Below are positions 41,173-53,214 of a DNA stretch of 64,000 nucleotides, piece by piece. Source of the stretch: Archivesica marissinica (taxonomy: Eukaryota; Mollusca; Bivalvia; Venerida; Vesicomyidae); the NCBI GenBank assembly GCA_014843695.1, contig CM026398.1:16418664-16482663 (forward strand). The letters are read 5' to 3'. The translations under genes and the position numbers were made by a program. The notes below the pieces were generated by a model. It searched no databases. It was not told where the DNA came from and saw only the letters and a program-made list of their open reading frames with translations. Every line of letters starts with the position of its first letter. The first letter of the stretch is position 1.

Positions 41173-42417
41173 GGTCCAGAACAAAGATGCGACACAAATG
41201 GAATTCCATCAAAACGGAAACAACTAAAAGGCCTAAATAGTATTTATTATAAAGATTAAATTCACATGTAAATCTTGACATTATGAAAAAATATATTTTT
41301 GATATAACAATGACACATCATGTATGTACCACAAACATTTATTATTATTACTACACAACAGTTGGAAATATTTTGTCACCAGGAAATATTTGTCACCAGG
41401 TCATCCTTAAGGTTTTCTGTTTGGTATAACCCGACCGACCCAGCTACCGTTTTCAAATACCGGTAAAGAGACACGGTCTGAGCGGGGCTCGAACCTGTGA
41501 CCATTGTTATTTTCTTTCCTGGTAAAGTCTTTGATATGCATACCTCCCCCATCCCCCCTCCAAGCATTTTTTTTTACTTTTTACCTACCCACGTCAAATT
41601 ATCTGGGTCGTGTTGTGCCAAACAAATAGTTTAAGGATGTCGCCATTTATTAACAGAAATGTTTGGATGTTTTTATTTAAAACGAAAAATTCTATAAAAA
41701 TGAAGTTTAGAAGTCTGTGTAATTGATGGAAATATTAAAGCCTTAATGTGCTATTTTCTTAGAATATGCTGCACATCTAGATATTCTAAGCCGATGATGA
41801 CATGTGAGTACCCTCCCCTTTCGAATGTGAGTACCCTCCCCTTTTGAATAATGTATTCAACTTTTATTGAAAATTTGACCTCCCCACAGATGAACTGGAT
41901 TTTATGAAATTATTACCTCCCTTCATGAATATTAAGTTACAAAATCCAAATTAACTTTGTAAATGTTTGTTTCCCCGAAGTTGAACACCAGCATAAATGC
42001 GTATCTTGGCTCCAGTTTATACGTGTGTGCATGTATGTATGTATTCCCATTTGAGGACAGAAGAAAAGAATACGAGTGCTTAGGACAATAACAAATTTTA
42101 ACGATTAACATCAAGTGCATTGTTGAAGTGGAAAAGACACTGCTTGCAATATCCATCTCCGAGCATCTCGGGTCAACCACACATTATCCCTTCATTTTTG
42201 CAAAAAAATACCCCAAAACCGATTTTTAAAAATGAACACTTTAAAATACTAATTACTGGAAATGGGCAGCCAGCTGTGAGAAAAATAGAATTGAGGCCAA
42301 ATGTTTTTGTACAGTGACTATATACAAAGCTGATGTTTATATTATATGCCAATACAGCTATGCTATTACAACTATATACAACTGCAATTAACAACATGTG
42401 TAGATGGTATAAACTTC
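41173..42417. other. Intergenic, nothing recognised apart from a SINE 4 scrap
   Basis: 41462-41507 matches the head half of SINE family 4 (GAGCGGGGCTCGAACCTGTG). A 24-bp GTGAGTACCCTCCCCTTT segment is doubled near 41805-41845. Confidence 0.4.
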
Positions 42418-42664
42418 TTAACCCATTTCATTCTGGATACATTTAAAGGCTTTTGCAAACAACATAGATCCAGATCAGCTGCAGCGTAACGCTGCATGCT
42501 GATCAGGATCTATGTTTGCTACATAGCCAAGTGTCTTAGCTTGATCATCAGGAAAAACAAACAGCATAGAGCCTGATTAGACGGCACGTTCTATGGACAG
42601 CTGATCTGGCTCTTATGTTCTTTGCAAATACTGTTTGAACGGTATCCAGAATCAAATTGGTTAA
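42418..42664. mobile_element. TTAA-CCC MITE, family P2, complete
   Basis: TTAACCCATTTCATTCTGG to CCAGAATCAAATTGGTTAA. Internal CAGATCAGCTGCAGCGTAAC and GCTGATCAGGATC give a hairpin. It is the uninterrupted version of 12390-12790. Confidence 0.75.
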
Positions 42665-44100
42665 TAGAATAACATGCATTTCTTTTGGTACATTTTTGTT
42701 TTTTCATACGATAACCAAGACCCCACTCGCTTCATTTCTTCAATTAATAATCTGAGTTTCGGAGTAACTTGATACATGTACTTTGGAGGTTCAGGGGATC
42801 TCAGCAAAAACAGAATATTATCCTGCTCCCCCCCCATAGACATTAAATAATGGAAGAAGAAACTATACAGTAAATAGTTTTGGTCTCATTGGCTGTTGCA
42901 GAGAACTTCTAATACATTAACAAGACATTCTTACTTTTTTGCCCTTTTGCAATATTTTTGTTACGATTCATATACATGTGTATTATATTCATAGGTCATA
43001 GGGTGTTGTATTTTGAAGAGATTTGATCGAAATTGATCTAAAAACAGCAAGATTTTCCTGAAGTTTATTTATATTTAGTTTAAACTTCCACATGTCATAA
43101 TTATGTTTTTTTAGTTTTACAGTATGTTTCATCTATTAAAACTACATGTACAGTACTCGAGTTAATAAATACATGTACATACCACAGGAGCTTGCAGTGT
43201 GATCTTTAAGGCACTAATTGAGATTTAGTAATTGACACGTATTTCAAGTCCGAGAGCACCCCACCACCCTATATATAATACTTGATCAAACTCGTCAAAC
43301 TACATGCCAATTTCAGTACGAGCTACTATGTATCTGGTATGAAGCTAAATTTGGAAAATCGTGTGTACCGTACATATTTACCCTTGCAACGCGATCTGTA
43401 TCAGCAGAATTAAAGTTAGTTATTTACCAAAACAGATGTTAGGAATTCTGCTTTTTACTTGGCCTTATTTGCTTAATGTAATTAATAGAAAGTTTCTCTA
43501 CTTTATAACTTTTTTTGTTCTTACATGTGTTTTTCCAAAAAAACCATTTTTATACAATTGAATTCTGATTTTAGCTGAAGTACTGGTGTGGTTCACATCA
43601 TTTATGGAGTTTCTGTACATACACTCGTGTTGTTTCAGATATGCGCCACAGCCGATAATTTGATCTTGATGATGGTAGCATACGATTTGAGAGTTGTACA
43701 TGATGGTACTATTGACATATTCATCACATGGTGCGAAGATCTTTGAAGGTAAATATGATGAAAATGGTGTAATGAGCATGAACTAGTCAACGATAGTAAG
43801 GCGGATTTAAAAGTGTGTTCATATACATACATGTATATTATATTAGGTAGAAGATTTGCGACATGTATATTATATTAGGTAGAAGTTTTGCGACCTATTA
43901 AGTGAATTTTTTTTACTCCCTCTGAAAATAGGGAGAAATTGAGACAGACAACTGAGGGAGAATATTTCTCCCAAGTCTCCTACTACATGTAGCTCTGCAT
44001 CTTGGTTTTCATGAGTATTTGAATTGTGCCAAATTTAAACAAATTGCACCATATTTCACAGCCATAGCGCATTTTGCCTTTTCTCTGGAAATATCTGCAT
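42665..44100. other. Intergenic, nothing recognised
   Basis: AT-rich. A doubled GACATGTATATTATATTAGG segment at 43829-43890 and a GGGAGA/TCTCCC inverted pair near 43930-43975. No convincing exon. Confidence 0.4.
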
Positions 44101-44103
44101 GCA

Positions 44104-44272
44104 TAGTTTATACAAATTTATTTTAGCTCGATTGCGAAACAAGTTCTTTCAACTTATATTAATCGCTCTCGAGACCTCATTCCTGATGGAATCCATCGCC
44201 ACGAGGGAGAGAGAAGAGGCAACGTGGAATTTAAACGCCTTGCCAAAGGGCACAATCGTAATGGCTCCAGCA
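44104..44272 (-). mobile_element. SINE family 3, head missing
   Basis: TTTAGCTCGATTGCGAAAC tail to GGGCACAATCGTAATGGCTC; replaced after CCAGCA by unrelated sequence. Confidence 0.75.
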
Positions 44273-44741
44273 ATATACATGAAACTTGGGACATGAACGG
44301 TTGATTATAAATGTATGAATATATGACTTTATATAAAAAATAAAGTTCTAGAACTATTTTGTATAATAGAACTATTTTGTATAATAACGAAAACATTTTG
44401 TAATCTGCATTGTAATAGCAGGTTTATAAAAGTCAAATTGATACCAGAGCCTCAATTACTGAAAATATTTTCTATTTGCTGTAAGAATGGCGTTCGGAAT
44501 TAAAAATAACAACAACTTGCAGTTTCCAGAAATGACTTCATAGCTAAAATGTTCAGTAAATGATGCTCGTTATCTTAGTATTAGATTATATACATGTACA
44601 ATTGTATTTACCAGTAAGCAAAAATTCATTTTACTATCACTCGATTAAGGAATGTGTTACTTCAACTAATGTGATGTCTCGAGATTAGAGCAGGACATGC
44701 ACGTTTTCCCGTCATTTAAAGCTACTTTATTTATTTTCAGA

Positions 44742-44793
44742 TCGACTTACGTCGGCAGCAGCAGTAACTGTCGCTCTCTGAAGGAAAACTTGG
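44742..44793 (+). other. Possible small exon on the + strand (weak)
   Basis: Acceptor TTATTTTCAG, 52-53 bases with one open frame (STYVGSSSNCRSLKENL), then a strong donor GTAAGTTTTAG. No partner exon was found on the + strand nearby, and there is no similarity to a known family. Could be a noncoding transcript or chance. Confidence 0.25.
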
Positions 44794-45301
44794 TAAGTTT
44801 TAGGTATTTATGAATATGACCGAATTCTCCGGCTTCATTGAAACATGGTCTAACATTTTGAATGAAACACGGTCTAACATTTTGAAAAGGTATTCTGCAG
44901 ATGTAGCTACGTAACTTGAATGGTATTCTGGCACTGATCCATTGACCTCTAGTTACCGAGGCAACTGATCCATTGACCTCTAGTTACCGAGGCAGTTATC
45001 AAGGCAAAACGCCCGAAAGCGGATTGTCACACTTGCAATCAAGTTATTTAGAATTTACTACCGTTAGTCTCTTATGAAGCTGTAAAAAGCTCAATTTTTC
45101 TATTCTTTGGTTGCTTAGCAACACCCAAGTGATACCATGTTAACATCAAAATTATTCCTTTAGGAATGTATTCTCTACCACTAAATGTAAACTGTTTGAC
45201 TCTAAAAGTGCATAAAAGGGCACATAGCAGCTGGTCTTATAAGGCTGATAATATAGGCTTGATAGGTTCAGATAGTTTAGCTTGATGTTTTTCGACAGTT
45301 G

Positions 45302-45462
45302 TTAGAGGTTGAAGTTCTGGTTAACACCACGCTTCTGGACTTGCGAGTATTCGGAGTAGCTTTCACGACCATCGGGTTGAATAGATGGTACGGTTACCAG
45401 TGTTGGTTGGATCGGCATCGACCTCTTGGACATTGTTTCACCGCCAAAGCCATTCAGTTCAG
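45302..45462 (-). CDS. LHFPL upstream paralog, exon 3 (cytosolic tail)
   Basis: No start codon of its own; found by acceptor CTCTATTTCAG, phase and stop. The first two bases complete a Ser codon. It reads SELNGFGGETMSKRSMPIQP, then TLVTVPSIQPDGRESYSEYS and QVQKRGVNQNFNL, stop TAA at 45302-45304. The C-terminal F-N-L fits a class II PDZ ligand. The start of the exon resembles exon 3 of the other paralog. Confidence 0.83.
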
Positions 45463-48400
45463 CTGAAATAGAGCAGAAAAAATATTAAAAGAACAAAAAA
45501 CCAAAGATTCAAAGGGGCGGTTATATCTGTAAACTGGAAAGTGAAGAATACGGTTCTGTTTAGGGAAATCCGTCGTGTTTTATAAATACATTTTGCTGAA
45601 GGTAAGCCGTGGCATTCTCTGGCATTAATTCTATGTCGTGCTTATCAAAGGACACAAGCTGTTGAAGACATGCGTTCATGGAGGTGCAATCTGGAACCAA
45701 TATGCACTGTTCACAAACTGGTAAATTAATTGGGGAGGTAATATTTTCACATGCGCACCAGTAATCTGAAAATGTAACAATAGATACAATTGGTTGCTAG
45801 CCATTCATTTAGCCAATCAAAAGTGTTGGAATGAACACCATCTAAGACGAAAATTTATAAAATACGTTTATGCTCCAATTTCTTTAATTAATATCCAATT
45901 TATGAGCGCTGGCTACATCCTGAATGTCTATATGATTAGTCCGACAATCGGCCACATTGCAATAGTAACACCAGAGGTATGACCCTATGATTTGCTCAAA
46001 ATCTTCATGAAACTTGGCGGCTGTGTAACAGTATACCTGTATATGTATTTGTTAAATCACTAGGCCACATTTCAGGGCATATGTTATTCCTATAAAATAA
46101 GGCGAGGCTTAAGATATACAAAGGAGAAGTTTGTTGACTCAGTTAAGGGTCCTCTATATATGTTCTGTTTTAAAAAAACTCTTTCGTAACTTTAAAATAG
46201 GGAGAAGTGAGCTGATCATGGGAGACTACTAATAAACAATAAACAGTGTTTTTGTGGTCTACAAACTTTCAAAAATGAAAGTAGGATTCCTGAAATGACG
46301 TTTGTCATTGGAGTCAATACTAAACGCATGATACTTTCGTTTAGAGATAATTTAATTAAGATTAGTCTACAAATAAATATGCATAGGCACAAATGTGAGA
46401 TAAATTGTGTTACTCAGGATACACGCTTTGTATTACGCATGGATGTCGACCCTATTTACATTATTTTTGTTATGTCAACAAACCGCGTATACGACGCTTG
46501 TTTATCTGTTGAAATACTCAGTTTTTGAGGCAATTGTTGAATAAACAATTATACCATATACGGTAATAGGAAATTACATTCTGCAGACATTTGCGTTTTT
46601 ACCGATGTAGTGTTGCTTTAAGCAGTATGCAAATTTTCTAGATTTTATCCTCTGTGAAATTAACTCTTAAGCACTAAATTTGCAAAAATTACTTTTTTTT
46701 AATTTATTTTTTATTCCACATTCAACATAGATTACAATGCTTTCTTAGCACATTTACAATAATAATACTGCTCATAGTGAATTAGCATCATTAGTACATT
46801 CATGATTCGATTGTAATCAATTTTAATAAAGCTCCATTTCATCAAACTATGAATATTTCGAACCCAAAAACTCTTGCTGGTAGATATCTTATAGATCGAT
46901 GTACGTAAAAAAATATGTAATTGTCGGTTAGAAAAATGAGGAATAAAAAGAGTAGATTTAAAAGAATTAAAAAAAAATATTTAAAAAAATGCCGATTCGT
47001 GTGTTTAAATATGCGATGAATCAAGTTACATTTGGATAACTGAAATCGGTCGCATCCTTCAACGCGATATCATGTTCAGCATATATTGTGTATTTGCCGC
47101 ATCACCTTAGATAAAAAAATCTGTCCGAAACAGTGATACGTATACATGTACTTACATTTTGTGATAGCGCCGGAGGAGGTGTACATTTCAATCTTTGCTC
47201 GTTTTGAGGCCAGGAGGAAGGCCAGAATTGCTAGGATTGCGGCGTCGAAAATGCCAAGAATGGCCAGAATATAGGCCCATCGCATGCTGCAATCACCCAT
47301 ACGGTATTTGCCCGATTTATCGCCGCAGATCTTCTGCAGCTCTGCATTCTCCCAACCACTGGGGTAGATCACGCAAGCAAGGAACATAAATATTGCTGGA
47401 AATAGAAAGAAAGTACATTATTATAGAGTTTAATCTTTATTTATTTTACAACGATTTTAACAACTTATATTAATTAATCACTGGCACGGATGAAAGCGTA
47501 AATGTGGTCATTCGTGTGGGAGGAAACCGGAGTACCCAGAGAAATCCCACCTGTCCGATCTGGTGACCACCGTACCATCATGCTTACTTCCCAGTCCGAG
47601 GATCGAACCCGGGTTGCATTGGTAAGAAGCGACCACTGCGCTAATCGGATAGCCATGAATGCAATTTGAACTCTTGAAGTCATATTCCTGTCCAGCACAA
47701 CTTCCCAAAATGTTGTCATCATACAAATGCACTAAATTATCTTATAAGGATTATTCTTTCAACCAATCAGAATCCTTCCAGGTGTTATTACTACACACGT
47801 ATACATATAAGAAAATATGTGATGGCTGCTGTATTCTACTGAATACAAGCAAAGTAATGTAATAAATGATCTTATTTTAGGCTTTCCAATGAAATATCGA
47901 AATTTATCAGTGAAATAAGATGACATGTCGAAAGCAGTGGAATAACTCATTTTATTTTTCACTGCTTTGCTCATGTGTTAACTAGCCGCCGCTGTATGTT
48001 GAAATGTTGTCGATGCGAATGTTTTCGGACTCGAGCTGCCTGTGACATCATTCATCTTTTATGACATCATGTATGGTCGTCTAAAACACCACTTTGTCTA
48101 TATTTTTTGCTTTTCAATTAATGAATTACAGAGATTTATAAGTGAAGTAAATACTGATATTTCATTGCTTATATATAATCTAAAAAAAATGTCAACTCGA
48201 CCGAACGCTCTTGGACTCGATCCAATAATCCATATTGCGAGTATATTCTTTGTCTGAGTGAGGCAATCACCTAGAGATGATGATGATTATGATGAATCCG
48301 CCAGTGACATCATATAGTTTAGTTTATACAAATTTTATTTTAGCTCGATTGCAAAACAAGTTCTTACAACTTATATTAATCACTCTCGAGACCTCGTTCC

Positions 48401-51400
48401 TGATGGAATCCATCGCCACGAGGGAGCGAGAAGAGGAAACATGGAATTTAAATGCTAAGGGCACAATCGTAACGACTCCAGGGCTCGAACTCCGGACCTT
48501 TCGCACCTGAAGCGAACGCGCATCCACTGCGCTACCACGACTTGCAGTTACATCATTTAAGAAGTTATCTGAGCCATTTCAAGTTATGATAGCACCGATT
48601 GCTATCCTAGTCTAAAATAAAAAGAAAATTTATTCGTTTAAGTGGATGATAGCTGAACATCGGAAGCTATCATCACTGCCACTTGTGATTATAGCGTTTT
48701 GAATGTTAAATCGGTGGATTGTGGAAGCTATCAGGGCTTTGAATGTTAAATCGGTGGATTGTGGAAGCTATCAGTGCTTTGAATGTTAAATCAGTGGATT
48801 GTGGAAGCTATCGGCGCTTTGAATGTTAAATCGGTGGATTGTGGAAGCTATCAGTGCTTTGAATGTTAAATCAGTGGATTGTGGAAGCTATCAGTGCTTT
48901 GAATGTTAAATCGGTGGATTGTGGAAGCTATCAGCACTTTGAATGTTAAATCGGTGGATTGTGCAAGCTATCAGCGCTTTGAATGTTAAATCGGTGGATT
49001 GTGGAAGCTATCAGTGCTTTGAATGTTAAATCGGTGGATTGTGGAAGCTATCAGGGCTTTGAATGTTAAATCGGTGGATTGTGCAAGCTATCGGCACTTT
49101 GAATGTTAAATCGGTGGATTGTGGAAGCTATCAGCACTTTGAATGTTAAATCGGTGGATTGTAATTTGATCATACACTGAATCCAACAGTGATGTGAGGT
49201 GTCTCATTCAAACAACATAAAATCAAAAGTTGTTTGCAGCTTTCAAGCTCCAAAGTTTATATTGGATTTGGGGAAAGTGCCCAATTAAATCTGGATTTGC
49301 ACCCAGATTTTCACACAAGGACATAATACTTCCAGTTCACATACCCAAATTGCTAGTTTGTTGGCAGGAAGCCATTATGCAGTTTTGTCAAATTGCCATT
49401 CTCGTCTGCTTGATTTAAGAAAAGACGTGTTTTGTCGTACATCAAATGAATAAGTGAAAAAAACGTAGAAAAAATTAGTAGTTTTTCATCAATTGCTTCT
49501 AAATTTATTAACCCTTTCCTTCATAGAGATTTAGGTTAATATACCGGTACTATTATATCTCCAGCCATTTAGCTATCATGCAGTGGATAAGTAGTTGTCA
49601 TATCTATCCCACCTCCATAGATATTACTGGGACTACAGGAGATTCTGGCCTTAATTATGAACATTGGTTTGGCTACTACATTGTCAATGTATGTTGTATT
49701 GGTAATGGCGTCAAGAGGTGCTTCTATGAGGGAAAGGGTTTATGAACATTGGTTTGGCTACTACATTGTCAATGTATGTCGTATTGGTAATGGCGTCAAG
49801 AGGTACATCTATGAGGGAAAGGGTTTATGAACATTGGTTTGGCTACTACATCGTCAATGTATGTTGTATTGGTAATGGCGTCAAGAGGTGCTTCTATGAG
49901 GGAAAGGGTTTATGAACATTGGTTTGGCTACTACATTGTCAATGTATGTCGTATTGGTAATGGCGTCAAGAGGTACATCTATGAGGGAAAGGGTTTATGA
50001 ACATTGGTTTGGCTACTACATTGTCAATGTATGTCGTATTGGTAATTGCGTCAAGAGGTACTTCTATGAGGGAAAAGGTGAAGTAATGGTCAAAACCAGT
50101 TGTTCAAAATTTTATTAAAATATATACAATGTGCAATGAATCGACACCATGGACGCCGCCCGAGGGAGTCCAATGCTATGCCTGTCACGTTATTCCATCA
50201 TCGTGGTTGCGGATGCAGTAGAGGTGTAACGTAAACATAGCAAAATCAATATAAAATGGTATACGCCAATGGTATGGCTCGATATTAATTTTTGCACACA
50301 TAATTATTAAATGGGTTTAGAAATGTTTTCAATTATTTTACTTTTGACTATTGATGCTAAATTTTGGTAAAGCCGAGATTTTAAGATTTACCTAACTTTG
50401 GAAAAGCCACTATTAGTGTGTAATGGTGGAAAAGCCGAGATTTGAAATTTATTGTAATTTTGGAAATGCCGAGAAGTTGAGGTTTATGTAATCTTGGAAA
50501 AGCCCAGATTTTAAGGTTTTTGTAATTTTGGAAAAGCCCAGATTTTAAGGTTTTTGTAATTTTGGAAAAGCCCAGATTTTAAGGTTATGTAATTTTGGAA
50601 AAGCCCAGATTTTAAGGTTATGTAATTTTGAAAAAGTCCAGATTTTAAGGTTCCCCAAAGTGGTAAAAGTTATGGTAGTATCAAATCTACCACCACCAAC
50701 TGTTGACTTGTTATATGTTGTCATACAGTAGTTGTACATAGCTATAGATTCGCACCCAGCTGTAGCCGTTATGATTGTACTCTTAGGCTAGAGCCTTTAA
50801 TTTCACTTTCCCTCTCTTTCTATGTTGGTTACATCAGGATCAGATGTGTCCCAAACAACCCCCGAAAGGTGGGGATCTACCACAACCCCCGAAAGATATG
50901 GACCTACAACAACCGCCCACAACCCCCAAAAGGTGGGGACCTACCACAACCCCCGATAGATAGGGACCTACCACAACCCCCGAAAGGTGGGGACCTACCA
51001 CAACCCACGAAAGGTGGGGACCTACCACAACCCCCTGAAAGGTAAGGACCTACCACAACCGCCCTAAAGATAGGGATCTACCACAACCGCCCGATAGATA
51101 GGGACCTACCACACCGCCCAAAAGGTAGGGACCTACCACAACCCCCGAAAGGTAAGGACCTACCACAACCCCCGAAAGGTAGGGACCTACCACAACCCCC
51201 GAATGGTAGGGACCTATCACAACCCCCGAATGGTAGGGACCTACCACAACCCCCGAATGGTAGGGACCTACCACAACCCCCTAAAGATAGGGATCTACCA
51301 CAACCGCCCTAAAGATAGGGATCTACCACAACCGCCCTATAGATAGGGACCTACCACAACCGCCCGATAGATAGGGATCTACCACAACCGCCCGAATGGT

Positions 51401-52438
51401 AGGGACCTACCACAACCCCCTGAAAGGGACCTACCACATTACTAAAATACTAATCTCTTCAGGAGGCGTCGCTCATATGGGCAACCGGTAGCGAAGATAA
51501 ATAAACGTAAAACACACACATGAGAGTTGGACCATTTTATTTCTTGTAGATTTAACTTTCGGGACATATCTGAAATGTGAAATCTGTTAAACAGAATCAA
51601 AAGATATGTTGTTGATCAAGAGAAAATTGGTTTACAGATAATATACATGTAGCTGGGTGGGGTGGGTAAATGTACTTGTCGAGCAATACGTCATTTCTCT
51701 ACAAACACGCCAAATATGACATTAATTAAAAGACGATCATTGGCCTAAAATAATGGTACTAGACAATGGGTTTTGGAAAACTGACAGATTAGTAATAGAT
51801 AAACATGGTACAGTGTGTCGAAGATACCAGAAAGTGAATAAACACCATAAAATAAATAGCTTGTTATAGTCGTCAGTTACTTATGGAGGTTGGAGAGTCG
51901 AGGTACTGGTGGTCTTATGAAACAGATAACGGACACACCTGACAATCAGAAAACAGATAACGGACATACCAGACAATCAGAAAACGATTGTGATGAAGAA
52001 CTAAGAGAAAAAGAAATAACAAGACTCACCAGTCACCAGTTCAAATACTCCGACGAGCATGAAGACGGCAGTTTTCTTAAAACAGAAGAACAAGAGCAAC
52101 GCTGCTACTGATATAAGCATGAGTAACGCAGAGACGCCAACGAAAAATGTGGCCGTTTTGTACGAGTCATTTAGCAGAGAGCCGAAATCTGTGAACGAAC
52201 CACTGCAGTCGTAACGGAGTTCTTCGTTATTTGGATAGCAGTATTTGTAGACACCGTGATGTCCATATCCGATGCTCTCGCGGGTATCTCCGATCCACTG
52301 AGGTTGAATGAAAACAACAACATTGAAAATTGCCCATATTATAGTCAGCACAGCCCATAGCACACAAACGGCTCTGTATTCTCGCATATATCGAAAATGG
52401 TAAATTCTGGCGGTGTCTGGATTATACTGCTGCTCCAT
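45302..52438 (-). CDS. LHFPL-family tetraspan membrane protein, upstream paralog (3 exons: 52030-52438, 47156-47395, 45302-45462)
   Basis: Joined exons total 810 bases, 269 residues. Same family as the gene at 14253-29244. Features in order: RIYHFRYMREYRAVCVLW, TM1 with NVVVFIQPQWIGD, first loop with YCYP and YDCSGSFTDFGSL, TM2, TM3 across intron 1 (FELVTAIFMFLACVIYP), second loop GWENAELQKICGDKSGKYRM and GDCSMRW, TM4 AYILAILGIFDAAILAILA, then a tail of about 70 residues ending NFNL. KSGKYRMGDCSMRWAYILA is very close to the vertebrate LHFPL3/4/5 signature. Intron phases equal those of the paralog, so the pair arose by tandem duplication. The start at 52438 has A at -3 and G at +4. Vertebrate relatives are auxiliary subunits of channels or receptors; the role here is unknown. 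Confidence 0.87.
46230..46621. mobile_element. Partial copy of the TTAA / AGCAGC-end element
   Basis: AATAAACAGTGTTTTTG, GAAAGTAGGATTCC and the right end ACCGATGTAGTGTTGCT-TTAA match the right half of 3515-5247. No 53-bp array is present. Lies in LHFPL intron 2. Confidence 0.55.
47156..47395 (-). CDS. LHFPL upstream paralog, exon 2 (TM3 end, loop 2, TM4)
   Basis: Minus-strand acceptor TTCTATTTCCAG and donor AAAT-GTAAGTAC. 240 bases: AIFMFLACVIYPSGWENAEL, the ICGDKSGKYRMGDCSMRW loop, TM4 and ASKRAKIEMYTSSGAITK. Phase 1 at both sides. Confidence 0.9.
47427..47655 (-). mobile_element. SINE family 2
   Basis: In LHFPL intron 1. TTTACAACGATTTTAAC tail, GTGTGGGAGGAAACCGGAG core, then AGGATCGAACCCGGGTTGCA and CACTGCGCTAATCGGA head. 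Confidence 0.8.
47870..48650. repeat. Dispersed repeat related to 2425-2750, interrupted by a SINE
   Basis: GCTTTCCAATGAAATAT, GTTGAAATGTTGTCGATG and TAAAATAAAAAGAAAATTT in the same order as at 2.4 kb, separated here by extra sequence and the SINE at 48318-48545. Confidence 0.6.
48318..48545 (-). mobile_element. SINE family 3
   Basis: TTTAGCTCGATTGCAAAAC tail to GCGCTACCACGACTTGC head, with a short deletion in the body (AAATGCTAAGGGC). Confidence 0.8.
48697..49162. repeat. 40-bp tandem repeat, about 12 units
   Basis: GAATGTTAAATCGGTGGATT plus GTGGAAGCTATCAGTGCTTT. Units differ at a few fixed positions (CAGTG, CGGCG, CAGGG, CAGCA). Confidence 0.95.
49508..50083. mobile_element. TTAA-CCC MITE, family P3, with its right end amplified
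   Basis: Starts TTAACCCTTTCCTTCATAG. The right part (ATGAACATTGGTTTGGCTAC to GAGGGAAAGGGTT) is present five times in tandem from 49656, unit 85 bp. Each unit ends GGAAAGGGTT, the inverse of the left end. Types GTGCTTC and GTACATC alternate. Confidence 0.78.
50380..50660. repeat. Tandem repeat of about 33 bp, 7-8 units
   Basis: TTTTGGAAAAGCCCAGATTT plus TAAGGTTTATGTAA; the left units are diverged (GCCGAGATTT). Confidence 0.85.
50860..51430. repeat. Tandem repeat of about 28-31 bp, about 20 units
   Basis: ACCTACCACAACCCCCGAAA plus GGTAGGG. The variant ACCGCCCGATAGATAGGG alternates in blocks. Confidence 0.92.
51451..51522 (+). mobile_element. SINE family 1, 3' end fragment
   Basis: AATCTCTTCAGGAGGCGTCG, CTCATATGGGCAACCGGTAG and ATAAATAAACGTAAAACACA: 5'-truncated insertion directly after the 28-bp array. 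Confidence 0.75.
52030..52438 (-). CDS. LHFPL upstream paralog, exon 1 (start, TM1, loop 1, TM2)
   Basis: ATG at 52438 in the context ACAATATGG. 136 codons plus one base, donor ACTG-GTGAGT. Contains MEQQYNPDTARIYHF, IQPQWIGDTRESIGYGHHGV, DCSGSFTDF, and TM2/TM3 hydrophobic stretches. The frame continues a few residues into the intron to a stop; that part is not coding. Confidence 0.9.
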
Positions 52439-53214
52439 ATTGTTCCCTCGACCCTTTTTAGGGAGCTAGATCCAATGATTAGTAACAAATTAGGGGTATA
52501 AACGTCCCCTTTCAATCACAAGGGTGAGGTCCAAACACTACACTAGTACATGTATTGAAAACTGTTCTGCTTGAAAGATAGTTCTATTAATAACCACCGG
52601 TTTAGTCAATAGTTAAAACTGGTAGAACAAGTTTCAGATTGTGGTGATCACTGGGGCGGAAAACAGGTAAACTGCAGGTAAAAATAGCAATATATATGGG
52701 CGAATACGATTTATATTTAGCATGGGATTTTCCATGACGATGATGTAGAGCTTGCTAAATTTGCTAGACCATAAAAAGGCGGGAATTGTTGTCTTGAAAG
52801 CATGTTTCCTTGACATGTGCTAATTACAGGTAATTATTCAAAAAAAGGTAAATACCATAGTTGTAAATACAACAGTATACTGGTAATGTTGTGTAATAGG
52901 CTGAGAATAATTTGTATATACTTTAGTATTGTGTTTATAATTTCAATGTGTTTATAATACCAATATTATTGCAATCATTTTCTTTTGCAAACCATTTTCA
53001 AATGAGACAGGAAATTATAATAAAGAAATCACTACTAATTATTTTTTCCGGTTACCCATGATAAAATTTGAAATATAATTACTTATTGTTTGAACAAAGC
53101 AGGAGTGGGACAGGCTTTAGACTGGTAGATACAAATACGTACGACTGATAACTTCGTTCAACAATTGGATTTATGTTATGAAATAATGAGACTCCGATTC
53201 ATTTGTATGGTCAC
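52439..53214. other. Upstream region of the LHFPL upstream paralog
   Basis: Expected 5' UTR and promoter on the minus strand. No box-type element could be assigned with confidence. AT-rich, no other feature seen. Confidence 0.4.
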
